A stretch of DNA of 41,406 bases from Halobiforma nitratireducens JCM 10879 (GCF_000337895.1 NZ_AOMA01000009.1:1-41406), one strand, 5' to 3'; counted from the first letter of the stretch, positions 25,798 to 33,522 are shown. Numbers and translations: made by a program. Notes: generated by a model from the letters alone, not told the origin.

Positions 25798-26091
25798 ATG
25801 ATCGTCAACGAACGCGAGACCGAGGAGGGGTTGCTCGTCGCCGTCTGCGACGCCGACGTACTCGGCGAGACATTCGAGTCCGGCGAGATTTCGCTGACCG
25901 TCACCGAGGAGTTCTACGGCGGTGACGAGGTCGACGAACGCGCCGTCGTCGAGAGCCTCGCCCGGGCGGACGTAGCCAACATCGTCGGCACCCGCGCGGT
26001 CGAGTTGGCCGTCGAGGAAGGGTTCGTCGACGAGGCCAACGTCCTCGAGGTCGGGTCGACGCGTCACGCGCAGTTGTTGCGCCTGTACTGA
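25798..26091 (+). CDS. DUF424-family protein
   Basis: A 97-residue archaeal protein: MIVNERETEEGLLVAVCDAD, VLGETFESGEISLTVTEEFY, then LARADVANIVGTRAVELAVE. The length and pattern match DUF424, a small alpha/beta family nearly limited to archaea. A translation-related role has been discussed for the family, but I cannot show it here. It is coupled to the TPR gene. Confidence 0.85.
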   Translation: MIVNERETEEGLLVAVCDADVLGETFESGEISLTVTEEFYGGDEVDERAVVESLARADVANIVGTRAVELAVEEGFVDEANVLEVGSTRHAQLLRLY

Positions 26092-26222
26092 GTGTACTGC
26101 TTTCCTCGGCTCGATCACCTCCTACTGTTCCGTTCCTCCTCGGTTGGGCCGGTCGATCGTTCGAACGGCATCTTGATAGTGTATTTACACGTACTTGGGT
26201 TCATGCCCTGGTCTTCGGCCGG

Positions 26223-26567
26223 ATGTCGAACCGCACTGGATTCCGGCGTCTCGTCGAGGCGTACACGCCGGACGGGACGCTCGGTCGGCTCGGCCTGTCG
26301 GCGGTCTCCGGCTCCGCTGGCGTCTACGCGCTGCTCGTCGCGTTCGGCTTTCTCGTCAGCCCGTGGATCGGCTCGCTCCTGCTCGTTCCGATAGCTGCCG
26401 TCGCGGGCGTCTGCCCGACTGTCGTCACGGTTCTGACCGAGGCGGCGTTCGAACGGAACTCGAGGCCGTCCTCTCGGAATCGGAGGGGCTCGGCGCGGGA
26501 CGCCGGGATAGAGCGGAGCCGCGATGACGACGCCGATTTGCCCATCGGGCCGGAACGCACCGGGTGA
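26223..26567 (+). CDS. Two-helix membrane protein, unknown function
   Basis: A 114-residue protein. LSAVSGSAGVYALLVAFGFL and SLLLVPIAAVAGVCPTVVTV form two membrane helices joined by a short turn. The last 40 residues are charged, Arg/Asp-rich and likely cytoplasmic. The ATG at 26223 has an AT-rich stretch (TGTATTTACAC) about 40 bases upstream, a little far for a leaderless start. No family recognised. Confidence 0.6.
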   Translation: MSNRTGFRRLVEAYTPDGTLGRLGLSAVSGSAGVYALLVAFGFLVSPWIGSLLLVPIAAVAGVCPTVVTVLTEAAFERNSRPSSRNRRGSARDAGIERSRDDDADLPIGPERTG

Positions 26568-26657
26568 CTCCGTTTCGGTGTTGCGGCCGGTCACGTCGTC
26601 GGCATCGAACACGTCACGAACCATACCTTTTTGTCGACTGCCCTGTTGCCACTGGAT

Positions 26658-27575
26658 ATGTCCTCTGAACGGACGGATCGATCGACCGAACCGAGCCTCC
26701 TCGAGCGGTTGCGACAGCCCGAGTACACGGGAGAGAACCGCTGTATCCCCTGTACGACGGTCAACATCGTGATCGCGGTCGTCCTCGCGGCCGCGGTGGC
26801 GATCGTCTCGTTGCCCGCTGCGCCGGCGGTGCTCGCGGTCGCGCTCGCTGCGATCTACTTCCGAGGGTATCTGGTACCAGGAACGCCGACGCTGACGAAG
26901 CGATACTTCCCGGACTGGCTCCTCGCAAAGTTCGACAAAGCGCCGGCTTCGGGGCCCGACGGGACGACACTCGAGACGCCGGCCGAGTCGACGCCCGACG
27001 ATGTCACCGTCCCAGACCACGTCGATCCAGAACGACAGTTCCGCGAGCACGGGATCGTCGTCCCCTGCGACGAACGCGAGGCCGAGGCCGACGACGAAGC
27101 CCAAGCCCAAACCCAAGCCGAAGCCGAAGACGACCTCTGTCTCACCGAAGACGTTCGAACGGCCTGGCGAGCGGAACTCGAGGCGGTTCGAGACGAGGAC
27201 CACGAACGACAATTAGCGGCGTTTCTCGAGGTCGACCCCGAGTCACTCGAGTTCGAGGCCGTCGAAGACGGTGCCACCGCCCACGTCAATGGGCGACCGG
27301 CCGCCCGCTGGGAGTCCGGCACTGCCGCGCTCGCCGACCTGGCCGGGATTCGAGTGCTCGAGGACCAACTCCCACACTGGGACCGGCTCGCACTCGAGAA
27401 CCGGAGCCAGCTGGCAAGCGGGCTTCGGGCCTTCGTCGAACGATGTCCGGACCCGGACTGTGAGGGACCGATTTCGCTCGACGAAGAGACCGTCGAGTCC
27501 TGCTGTCGCTCCCATCAGGTGTACGCGATCACGTGTGAGGCCTGCGACGCACGTATCCTCGAGGTGTCGGCATGA
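26658..27575 (+). CDS. Membrane protein with C-terminal Cys cluster, conserved in haloarchaea
   Basis: A 305-residue protein. An N-terminal segment LLERLRQPEYTGENRCIPCT precedes two membrane helices (VNIVIAVVLAAAVAIVSLPA and AVLAVALAAIYFRGY). A cytoplasmic part follows with a repetitive Glu/Ala/Gln stretch (EADDEAQAQTQAEAEDD) and a helical domain. It ends in a Cys-rich module: CPDPDCEGP, then SCCRSHQVYAITCEACDARI, which looks like a zinc site. RCIPC near the N-terminus may be a second metal or redox site. The function is unknown to me. Monocistronic. Confidence 0.75.
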   Translation: MSSERTDRSTEPSLLERLRQPEYTGENRCIPCTTVNIVIAVVLAAAVAIVSLPAAPAVLAVALAAIYFRGYLVPGTPTLTKRYFPDWLLAKFDKAPASGPDGTTLETPAESTPDDVTVPDHVDPERQFREHGIVVPCDEREAEADDEAQAQTQAEAEDDLCLTEDVRTAWRAELEAVRDEDHERQLAAFLEVDPESLEFEAVEDGATAHVNGRPAARWESGTAALADLAGIRVLEDQLPHWDRLALENRSQLASGLRAFVERCPDPDCEGPISLDEETVESCCRSHQVYAITCEACDARILEVSA

Positions 27576-27632
27576 CGGGCTGGTGACTTCGTCTGCCCGC
27601 CCGAGGCGTTTCGTGTTCGAGTCGCCCCGGAA

Positions 27633-27654
27633 CCGAAACCACGAACGGTTTCGG
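27633..27654. terminator. Possible hairpin terminator
   Basis: CCGAAACC and GGTTTCGG form a perfect 8-base stem with a six-base loop, 58 bases after the stop of the preceding gene. There is no T-run after it, so a terminator role is only possible. Confidence 0.3.
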
Positions 27655-27760
27655 GGCCGCCCCCGTTCGTCCCCGCGTTGCCCCGCCGTCCGTCCGCGAC
27701 GGCGACGAAAGCTGGCGGAACCGAAGGAGTGTTTTGTGTGCGGTCCCTGCTACTCACGTA

Positions 27761-29005
27761 ATGAGTTCCCAGGACCTCGAGTCGCTCGACGTCGAGGCGA
27801 TCCGCCAGCAGTTCCCCATCCTGCAACGGGAGTTCGACGGCCAGCAGGTCGTCTACCTCGACAACGCGGCGACGACCCAGACGCCCGACCCGGTCGTCAA
27901 CGCGATGAGCGACTACTACCGCGAGTACAACGCCAACGTTCACCGCGGCATCCACCATCTCAGCCAGGAGGCGTCGATCGCCTACGAGGAGGCCCACGAC
28001 CGTGTCGCCGAGTTCATCAACGCCGACGGTCGCGAGGAGATCGTCTTCACCAAAAACACCACCGAAGCCGAGAACCTGGTCGCCTACTCGTGGGGATTAA
28101 ACGAGCTCGAGCCTGGCGACGAGATCGTCCTCACGGAGATGGAACACCACGCCTCGCTGGTCACCTGGCAGCAGATCGGCAAGCGGACCGGTGCCGACGT
28201 GAAGTACATCCAGGTCGACGAGACGGGACGGCTCGACATGGATCACGCCCGTGAACTGATCACCGACGACACCGAGATCGTCTCGGCGGTCCACGTCTCG
28301 AACACGCTCGGTACCGTCAATCCAGCCGCCGAACTGACCGAGATCGCCCACGAACACGATGCGTTCTCGTTCCTCGACGGTGCCCAAGCCGTCCCCAACC
28401 GCCCCGTCGACGTCGACGCGATCGATGCCGACTTCTATGCCTTCTCGGGGCACAAGATGGCCGGCCCGACCGGGATCGGCGTGCTCTATGGCAAGCGAGA
28501 ACTGCTCGAGGAGATGGAGCCATACCTCTACGGCGGCGGAATGATCCGCAAGGTCACCTTCGAGGAGTCGACCTGGGGCGACCTTCCCTGGAAGTTCGAA
28601 CCCGGAACGCCCCCGATCGCGGAAGCCGTCGGCCTCCACGCGGCCGTCGACTGGCTCGAGGAGATCGGCATGGATCGGGTTCGTACTCACGAGGAAGCAC
28701 TCGCGGCTTACGCCTACGATCGTCTCGAAGCCGAAGACGACGTCGAGATCTACGGCCCCGAGGCCGGCTCCGACCGCGGCGGGCTGGTCAGCTTCAACCT
28801 CGAAGGAGTCCACGCTCACGATCTGACCTCGATTATGAACGACCACACGATCGCGGTGCGGGCCGGCGACCACTGTACCCAGCCGCTGCACGACAAGCTC
28901 GGGGTTCCGGCCTCCACTCGAGCGTCGTTTTACGTCTACAACACTCGCGAGGAGGTCGACGAACTGGTCGCAGCGCTGGAGGACGCCCGGCAGCTGTTCG
29001 CGTAA
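27761..29005 (+). CDS. sufS: Cysteine desulfurase SufS
   Basis: A PLP enzyme that takes sulfur from cysteine for Fe-S cluster assembly. The 414-residue protein has YLDNAATTQTPDPVV (33-47), MEHHASLVTW with the PLP-stacking His130, LDGAQAVPNRPVD, the PLP Lys232 in FSGHKMAGPTG and the persulfide Cys372 in RAGDHCTQPL. The short active loop is that of type II desulfurases, which need a partner; the partner is probably SufU encoded 2 kb downstream. I chose the ATG at 27761, giving the normal N-terminus. The sufBCD genes are not in this window. Confidence 0.95.
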   Translation: MSSQDLESLDVEAIRQQFPILQREFDGQQVVYLDNAATTQTPDPVVNAMSDYYREYNANVHRGIHHLSQEASIAYEEAHDRVAEFINADGREEIVFTKNTTEAENLVAYSWGLNELEPGDEIVLTEMEHHASLVTWQQIGKRTGADVKYIQVDETGRLDMDHARELITDDTEIVSAVHVSNTLGTVNPAAELTEIAHEHDAFSFLDGAQAVPNRPVDVDAIDADFYAFSGHKMAGPTGIGVLYGKRELLEEMEPYLYGGGMIRKVTFEESTWGDLPWKFEPGTPPIAEAVGLHAAVDWLEEIGMDRVRTHEEALAAYAYDRLEAEDDVEIYGPEAGSDRGGLVSFNLEGVHAHDLTSIMNDHTIAVRAGDHCTQPLHDKLGVPASTRASFYVYNTREEVDELVAALEDARQLFA

Positions 29006-29127
29006 CCGTCGGTTTCGAACCCTGAGCTGCCGTCCTGTCGACGATTTCTGCGAACGGATTCTGGGAGGAACGACTGGGGAGACGGTCGACGGGCTACCCG
29101 ACCGTTCGCCGGTGTTTATTCACACCA

Positions 29128-29141
29128 ATATTTATTATGGT
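29128..29141 (+). promoter_or_regulatory. TATA-like box
   Basis: AATATTTATTATGG lies 20-33 bases before the ATG at 29161 and is the most AT-rich stretch of the region. Confidence 0.55.
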
Positions 29142-29160
29142 ATTTCTCCCATGGTTGTGT

Positions 29161-29595
29161 ATGTCTCTCGATCGAAAGCGGGACGCCGAACGAGTCGTTC
29201 GCCGCTGGGACCGAGCGTTCACCGCCCTCGCCGCCGAACCGCGACGACAACTCGTCGATGCGCTCATGGACGCCCGCGACGAGGAATCGGTTTCGCTGCC
29301 GGGCGCTGCGGAGAACCCCCGCCGTTCGATCGATCGTGAGTCGTTCCGGGTCACTCTGTCCCATACACATCTCCCGCTACTCGAGAGCGACGGCTACGTC
29401 CGCTGGGATCGGAGCCCGTTTCGCGCCTACCGCGGGCCGCGGTTCGAGGAGGTCGCGGTAGTCCTCGAGTCGCTGTATGCAAACGTCAGCGCGATTCCCG
29501 AGCAACTGATCCACGGCTGTCGAACACTCGAGCAACAGCGGAACCGCGACGGGGAGTCCCGTGGACCCGAGGATTCGACGTCGATGAGTGATTGA
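29161..29595 (+). CDS. Winged-helix (DUF7344/ArsR-like) protein
   Basis: A 144-residue protein with a winged-helix layout. AFTALAAEPRRQLVDALMDA is the first pair of helices, FRVTLSHTHLPLLESDGYVR the recognition helix and following turn, and YVRWDRSPFRAYRGPRFEEV the wing. The LSHTHLPLLES segment is typical of the large haloarchaeal DUF7344 group of predicted regulators. The C-terminus is polar and probably disordered. There are no neighbours in the same operon; the target is unknown. Confidence 0.75.
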   Translation: MSLDRKRDAERVVRRWDRAFTALAAEPRRQLVDALMDARDEESVSLPGAAENPRRSIDRESFRVTLSHTHLPLLESDGYVRWDRSPFRAYRGPRFEEVAVVLESLYANVSAIPEQLIHGCRTLEQQRNRDGESRGPEDSTSMSD

Positions 29596-29737
29596 GACGG
29601 TTGACTGTAGTCAGTTCCCGCCGATCGCCGGAACGGGGTCGACGCTCGGCGGGAAACAGTTACAGCAATCCGTAGGAGAGCAGCGACCGTGCGAGAGACG
29701 GGACGACCGAGCCGGGCCCGACGTGGCGAGCGGGTCG

Positions 29738-29746
29738 CTTATTTGA
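29738..29746 (+). promoter_or_regulatory. TATA-like box
   Basis: CTTATTTGA lies 22-30 bases before the ATG at 29768, consistent with a leaderless promoter. Confidence 0.5.
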
Positions 29747-29767
29747 CGGTCGGCGAAACACGCCCTC

Positions 29768-30433
29768 ATGCTCGACGCAGTCAGACGCCGTGCCCGCCCG
29801 TACTTCGCCGACGCGCAGCCGGCTCACGACTGGCGACACGTCCGCCGGGTCGAAGCCCTCGCGGAGACGCTCGTCGATCGCCACCGTCGTTCTGTTGGTG
29901 CCTCCCCGCTCGAGGTCGACGAACGGGTCCTGACACTCGCCGTCCTGTTGCACGACATCGGCCGCGCGAAAGAGGACCGCGGCGAAATCGACGACCACTC
30001 GACGTGGGGTGCCCGCGAGGCCGAACGAATCCTCGAGGAACTCGAGGCCGAGCCGACCGTCGTGGACCGCGTTCGCCACTGCGTCGACGCCCACCGCTAC
30101 TCGGCCGCCCCCGAACCGGGGACGCTCGAGGCGAAACTGCTCTCGGATGCCGACAATCTCGACGCGCTCGGAGCCGTCGGAATCGCTCGCGTGTTCTCCT
30201 ACGGCGGCGAGGTGGGGTCGCCGATCCACGGCCTGGACGTGGTTCCGGACGACGGCTCGTCGCCGATCGAAGCCGACGACGGTGGTAGTCAGTACGACCA
30301 CATCCACGAGAAGCTCCTCGATCTCCCCGACCGGATGTACACCGACGTCGGCCGGGAACTCGCCGACGCCCGCGCGTCGTTCGTCCGGGAGTACGTCACC
30401 CAGTTCGACGCGGAGATTCGCGGCGACCGGTGA
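29768..30433 (+). CDS. HD-domain phosphohydrolase
   Basis: A 221-residue metal-dependent hydrolase. The HD motifs are HDWRHVRRVEALAE near residue 20, LLHDIGRAKED near residue 60, HCVDAHRYS near residue 104 and LLSDADNLDALGAVGIARVF near residue 125. This layout matches the YedJ/YpgQ-type HD group that acts on nucleotides or other phosphate esters. The substrate is not evident. Monocistronic. Confidence 0.88.
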   Translation: MLDAVRRRARPYFADAQPAHDWRHVRRVEALAETLVDRHRRSVGASPLEVDERVLTLAVLLHDIGRAKEDRGEIDDHSTWGAREAERILEELEAEPTVVDRVRHCVDAHRYSAAPEPGTLEAKLLSDADNLDALGAVGIARVFSYGGEVGSPIHGLDVVPDDGSSPIEADDGGSQYDHIHEKLLDLPDRMYTDVGRELADARASFVREYVTQFDAEIRGDR

Positions 30434-30516
30434 CGACAGCCGTGTTGAACAACAACAAACTGGCGGTGGGTTTTTGGCTTCGCCGTCCCTATACGTCATC
30501 GCCGAGGTGAGAACAC

Positions 30517-30765
30517 ATGCACGAGAAAACGATCGGCCGTCCCGAACGGGAGCCGTTCGAGGCCCTGGTCGACGTTCTCGCCACGGCCGACCGGTACGAC
30601 TTCCTCCTCTGGATCGTGCCGGCTGCCTTCGCGGTTGCACTGGTCGTCGCCACCGTGGCGAGCGTGTCGGTGTCGCAGGCGTTGATCGTCGCCGCGGCTA
30701 TCGGCGTACTCGTCATCGTAGACGCCTGCTACCTCAACCCCCCGATCGACCAGGGGTCGACGTAG
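30517..30765 (+). CDS. Small two-helix membrane protein
   Basis: An 82-residue protein. A polar N-terminus with EREPFEALVDVLATADRYDF is followed by two membrane helices (LLWIVPAAFAVALVVATVAS and ALIVAAAIGVLVIVDACYLN). A Shine-Dalgarno-like GAGGTGA ends six bases before the ATG, so the transcript has a leader, in contrast to most neighbours. No family recognised. Confidence 0.65.
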   Translation: MHEKTIGRPEREPFEALVDVLATADRYDFLLWIVPAAFAVALVVATVASVSVSQALIVAAAIGVLVIVDACYLNPPIDQGST

Positions 30766-30932
30766 CAGTATCGACCACCAACCGTTCGACACACCCGAAA
30801 TGCAACCGTCCTTCCGTTCTCCGTCGTCGTAACCGATCCTCGTGACTCGATTCGTCACCACCCGCCGTAGCTCTCCTCACCACCCCCACCCGTAACCGAT
30901 TTCGGTATCCTGCTAACCGCCACCCCGGAACC

Positions 30933-30941
30933 CTTTTACAA
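30933..30941 (+). promoter_or_regulatory. TATA-like box of sufU
   Basis: CTTTTACAA lies 26-34 bases before the ATG of sufU at 30967. Confidence 0.5.
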
Positions 30942-30966
30942 TTCACCGGTCTATTCGCACGTACCA

Positions 30967-31401
30967 ATGGGACTGGGCTCGGACATGTACCGACAGCAGA
31001 TCCTCGATCACTACAAGAACCCCCGCAACTACGGGGAACTCGAGGATCCCACGTTTACACACGTCGGCGAGAATCCGATGTGTGGCGACGAGATTCGGAT
31101 GGACGTCAAACTCGCGGACCGTGAAGACGACGAAGCCGAGGCGACCATCGAGCAAGTCGCGTTCTCCGGCGACGGCTGTGCGATCAGCCAGGCCTCCGCG
31201 AGCATGCTCTCGACGGAGCTTCGAGGGAAAACCGTCGACGAGTTGCTCGAGATGGACCGCGACGACATCGTCGACATGCTCGGTGTCGACATCTCCCCGA
31301 TGCGCGTCAAGTGTGCCGTCCTCGCGGAGAAAGTCGCCCAGGACGGCGCGGAAATCTACCGGGGCGAACTCGACGTCGACAAGACGACGACCGAGGACTG
31401 A
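30967..31401 (+). CDS. sufU: Fe-S cluster assembly protein SufU
   Basis: A 144-residue IscU-like protein that accepts sulfur from SufS. It has MYRQQILDHYKNPRNYGELE, the first ligand Cys39 in NPMCGDEI with Asp41, Cys71 in GDGCAISQASASML and Cys116 in RVKCAVLAEK. The insertion between the second and third Cys compared with IscU is the SufU hallmark; Bacillus SufU acts as a zinc-dependent sulfur transferase to SufB. The gene converges on radA, with the IS200/IS605-type element in the spacer. Confidence 0.93.
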   Translation: MGLGSDMYRQQILDHYKNPRNYGELEDPTFTHVGENPMCGDEIRMDVKLADREDDEAEATIEQVAFSGDGCAISQASASMLSTELRGKTVDELLEMDRDDIVDMLGVDISPMRVKCAVLAEKVAQDGAEIYRGELDVDKTTTED

Positions 31402-31558
31402 GTTCGGGCGTCCGGTTTCCGATCCGTCCCCTCCGATCTCGATACACGCGGTTTCACGTTCTCGCGTCCGTACTGCCACGACGAGTGTGACGAGTGTAAC
31501 GGGTACAACGAGTACGCTCCAGCGCTCGAGAATCCGAGCGTGGGAACCCGATTGACCC

Positions 31559-31581
31559 CCTCCTCCGCGTAAACGCGGAGG
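31559..31581. repeat. Terminal hairpin of IS right end
   Basis: CCTCCGCG and CGCGGAGG form an 8-base stem with a four-base loop (TAAA on the plus strand), directly before the GGGGGTCAA end of the element. Haloarchaeal IS200/IS605 elements often end with such a hairpin, which TnpA recognises in single-stranded form. Confidence 0.7.
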
Positions 31582-31626
31582 AATCCCGCCACGGGATTTC
31601 AGGCCGAGCGAAGCGGCCTGTTGGTT

Positions 31627-32991
31627 TCAAGACGCATACGTTCCAAGCGTCACCTGCTGGTTTTCAGCATCGTCCCCAGAAATCGGAGATTTCTGGTGTG
31701 CGAACGAATCGCGCCGCGATTCGTTAACGGCTTGGCTGTCTTGTGGCCCGGTCAAAGAGGCCCCATCCGTAGCCGAGTCATCGTCACCGGCCTTCTGCCG
31801 GGAAGCCCGGTCGCTTTGGCGGTGACTCTCTCCACTACGGTAGCGATCTGCAATGTTTATCGCCCCGTTCACATCGGCTTGATACTCACCGAGCCAGCAG
31901 TCGTCGTTCGAACATCTGAACGTCGCCTGCCGTGGCCGGTAGCCGTGTTCACCGCAAGCGTGGCACGCCTTCGAGGTGTTCCGGGGATTCACCGTCTCGA
32001 CGGGAATCCCCTTCTCGGTGGCTTTGTAGCGAATCTGTGCGTGGAGTTTGGCAAAGCCCCATCCGTGCAACCGTCGATTCATGTACTCGCCGTAGTCCAT
32101 GTTCTCGCGGATGTACGTCAGGTCTTCCAGCACCAACACTGGGTTCTCGACAGACTCGGCGTAGTCCACGACCTCGCGGGTCACACGGTGGAACACATCG
32201 TCAATCTGGTCCCACAGTGCGTCACCGTAAGACTCTGCGATTCGCTCACTGCCGCGCTGCTGAAGCCGTCGCTTGGCGGTGAAATAGGTTTTACGGAGCC
32301 GACGAACGGCTTTGCCGTCGTCGGCCCACAGGCGGGGGCGAATCGGAGAACCGCTCTCGTCGCGGTGACACACCGTGACGAGACTCGCTTCTCCGATGTC
32401 CACGCCTATCGGCGTCCTGTCGAGCCCCGCGAGACAGGGCTCGCCAGACTCGTCTGGCGGTGTCCGCTCGTCGGCGGACGCCTCATATTTGTCCTCCACG
32501 TTGCGGGTGGCGGTGACGTGGAGATACCACGTTCCGTCCCGCTCGAACAGCCGACTTTCACCCATTTCGGCGTCGTCTGCGTACAACGCTTCGAGCCACT
32601 CCCGCTGTTCGGGAATGGCACGAGCCGGAATCCAGAGGTGGTAGTCCTCATGGTGCGGGACTTTGACGTACCACTCGACAGCGTTCTGTGGCTGGTGGTC
32701 GAGTTGCAGGCCCTCGTTGGTGAACCGCACCGGGTGGTCGTCGTGAAGCTCGTCGGCGTCGTAGCTGTTCCCACAGAGTTGTGGGACGTACTTTTTGAGG
32801 GCGTTTTTGGCGTAGCCGCTCAGGTCGTACTCGACAACCACGTCGTTGGCCGCTGACTGTGTGTCACAGCCAGCGGCGAACGCGGCCTGAAGTGCCTGCT
32901 GGTAGGCGTTCCGTGTCTCACGAAGCTTCTGCCGCTTGTGGACGTTTGGGTCCATAAGCTTCAGTTCGAGCGTTTTCGTGAGTTCGGTCAC
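31627..32991 (-). CDS. tnpB: RNA-guided endonuclease TnpB (IS605 OrfB family)
   Basis: A 454-residue TnpB, ancestor type of Cas12 nucleases. The N-terminal half starts VTELTKTLELKL with a helical region. The RuvC parts are intact: Asp198 in IGVDIGEAS, Glu289 in LVLEDLTYI and Asp373 in YQADVNGAINIA. The zinc ribbon is Cys343, Cys346, Cys360 and Cys365. The GTG start at 32991 overlaps the tnpA stop (GTGA). Two places are unusual: a Pro/Gly-rich peptide at about 178-194 before the first catalytic Asp, and a tail at about 418-440. Both are encoded by runs of DNA hairpins. Confidence 0.92.
   Translation of the reverse strand: MTELTKTLELKLMDPNVHKRQKLRETRNAYQQALQAAFAAGCDTQSAANDVVVEYDLSGYAKNALKKYVPQLCGNSYDADELHDDHPVRFTNEGLQLDHQPQNAVEWYVKVPHHEDYHLWIPARAIPEQREWLEALYADDAEMGESRLFERDGTWYLHVTATRNVEDKYEASADERTPPDESGEPCLAGLDRTPIGVDIGEASLVTVCHRDESGSPIRPRLWADDGKAVRRLRKTYFTAKRRLQQRGSERIAESYGDALWDQIDDVFHRVTREVVDYAESVENPVLVLEDLTYIRENMDYGEYMNRRLHGWGFAKLHAQIRYKATEKGIPVETVNPRNTSKACHACGEHGYRPRQATFRCSNDDCWLGEYQADVNGAINIADRYRSGESHRQSDRASRQKAGDDDSATDGASLTGPQDSQAVNESRRDSFAHQKSPISGDDAENQQVTLGTYAS
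31676..31725. repeat. Two perfect hairpins in the tnpB tail
   Basis: CCAGAAAT/ATTTCTGG (8-base stem, five-base loop; 31676-31696) and AACGAATCGCG/CGCGATTCGTT (11-base stem with one central base; 31703-31725). They encode part of the disordered TnpB tail and lie inside the expected guide-RNA region. Confidence 0.8.
32421..32479. repeat. Run of three hairpins inside tnpB
   Basis: CGAGCCC/GGGCTCG (32421-32443), CGCCAGA/TCTGGCG (32442-32459) and GTCCGC/GCGGAC (32462-32479) follow one another almost without gaps. They encode the extra Pro/Gly-rich peptide in front of the first catalytic Asp of TnpB. Confidence 0.8.
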
Positions 32992-33428
32992 GCTTCTGCC
33001 TCCTTGTGCCGGTTGATGTAGTTCTCGACAGTTTCGCTCGAGACGTGCCCGGCTGTCCCGGCGTAGTAGCCGCGTGCCCACCGTATTTTCTCGCCGTCGT
33101 GGTCGGCGTGGCGGTGGTTATATTTCCGTGAGGAAATGCCCTTGAACCAGTTGGCGAGCAGTGATGGGCTGTGTTTGGGCGGGCTACTGACGAACAGGTG
33201 AACGTGGTCGGGCTGAACAGTCAGATTTTGAATGTCCAAGCCTTTCTCATCGGCAATTTCGTGGAGGATGGATTCCACACGGTCGGCAACCTCTCCCGTC
33301 AGTACCGCGTTGCGGTACTGAGCGGAACCCTGTTCCGCGATGTCCGCAGAACCGTCGGTTCTGCGAGACTTCGGGAGCCACACTATGTGGTAGTTGAGGT
33401 TGTAGGTTGCGTGCCGTGTGGTCTTCAT
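32988..33428 (-). CDS. tnpA: IS200-type transposase TnpA (Y1 HUH)
   Basis: The single-strand transposase that excises and inserts the element. The 146-residue protein has the HUH pair His75 and His77 in QPDHVHLFVS and the catalytic Tyr137 in ETVENYINRH. Start and body (MKTTRHATYNLNYHIVWLPK and then VLTGEVADRVE) are those of haloarchaeal TnpA. A peptide of about 17 residues (21-37, SRRTDGSADIAEQGSAQ) interrupts the usual WLPK-YRxxVLTG junction; it is encoded by a hairpin run but keeps the frame. All catalytic residues are present, so activity is possible. Confidence 0.92.
   Translation of the reverse strand: MKTTRHATYNLNYHIVWLPKSRRTDGSADIAEQGSAQYRNAVLTGEVADRVESILHEIADEKGLDIQNLTVQPDHVHLFVSSPPKHSPSLLANWFKGISSRKYNHRHADHDGEKIRWARGYYAGTAGHVSSETVENYINRHKEAEA
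33300..33365. repeat. Run of three perfect hairpins inside tnpA
   Basis: CAGTACCGC/GCGGTACTG (33300-33320), GCGGAAC/GTTCCGC (33322-33338) and CGCAGAACC/GGTTCTGCG (33345-33365). Every stem is perfect and every loop has three bases. The run spans the extra peptide in TnpA and the residues just after it. Confidence 0.9.
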
Positions 33429-33522
33429 CCGTGCTACACACTATGGTCATATAATGACAAATATCTTGTGGAAACGGTGGGAAATCCAGTCCTGCAATAG
33501 AACGGTGGATTGTCACACTATG
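33379..33522. repeat. Three direct copies of CACACTATG
   Basis: The nonamer occurs at 33379-33387 (inside tnpA), 33437-33445 and 33514-33522, all in the same direction. They may be TnpA or promoter-related sites of the left end, or chance. Confidence 0.5.
33447..33457 (-). promoter_or_regulatory. Promoter-like dyad of tnpA
   Basis: The sequence TCATATAATGA is nearly self-complementary, contains a TATA-like core and lies about 20-30 bases before the tnpA ATG at 33428. Confidence 0.5.

Larger units (their letters stand above)
31552..31740 (-). ncRNA. Candidate omega/re RNA of TnpB (3' end of tnpB plus right end)
   Basis: In IS200/IS605 elements the guide RNA of TnpB covers the 3' end of tnpB and the right end of the element. 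Here the minus strand after the stop shows three hairpins: CAGGCCG/CGGCCTG, AATCCCG/CGGGATT and CCTCCGCG/CGCGGAGG. Two more lie inside the tnpB tail. The guide would be the flanking DNA after the right end; on the minus strand that begins CGGGTTCCCACGCTCG. The 5' limit of the RNA is a guess. The family behaviour is established; the call here is inference. Confidence 0.5.

Noticed and set aside
31627..33081. tnpB frame extended upstream into tnpA
   Set aside because: The extra residues overlap tnpA in another frame; GTG at 32991 gives the normal TnpB N-terminus and the usual overlap.
33300..33365. CRISPR-like array in the hairpin run
   Set aside because: The three hairpins differ from each other, have no constant repeat and no spacers, and the run is inside an intact gene.
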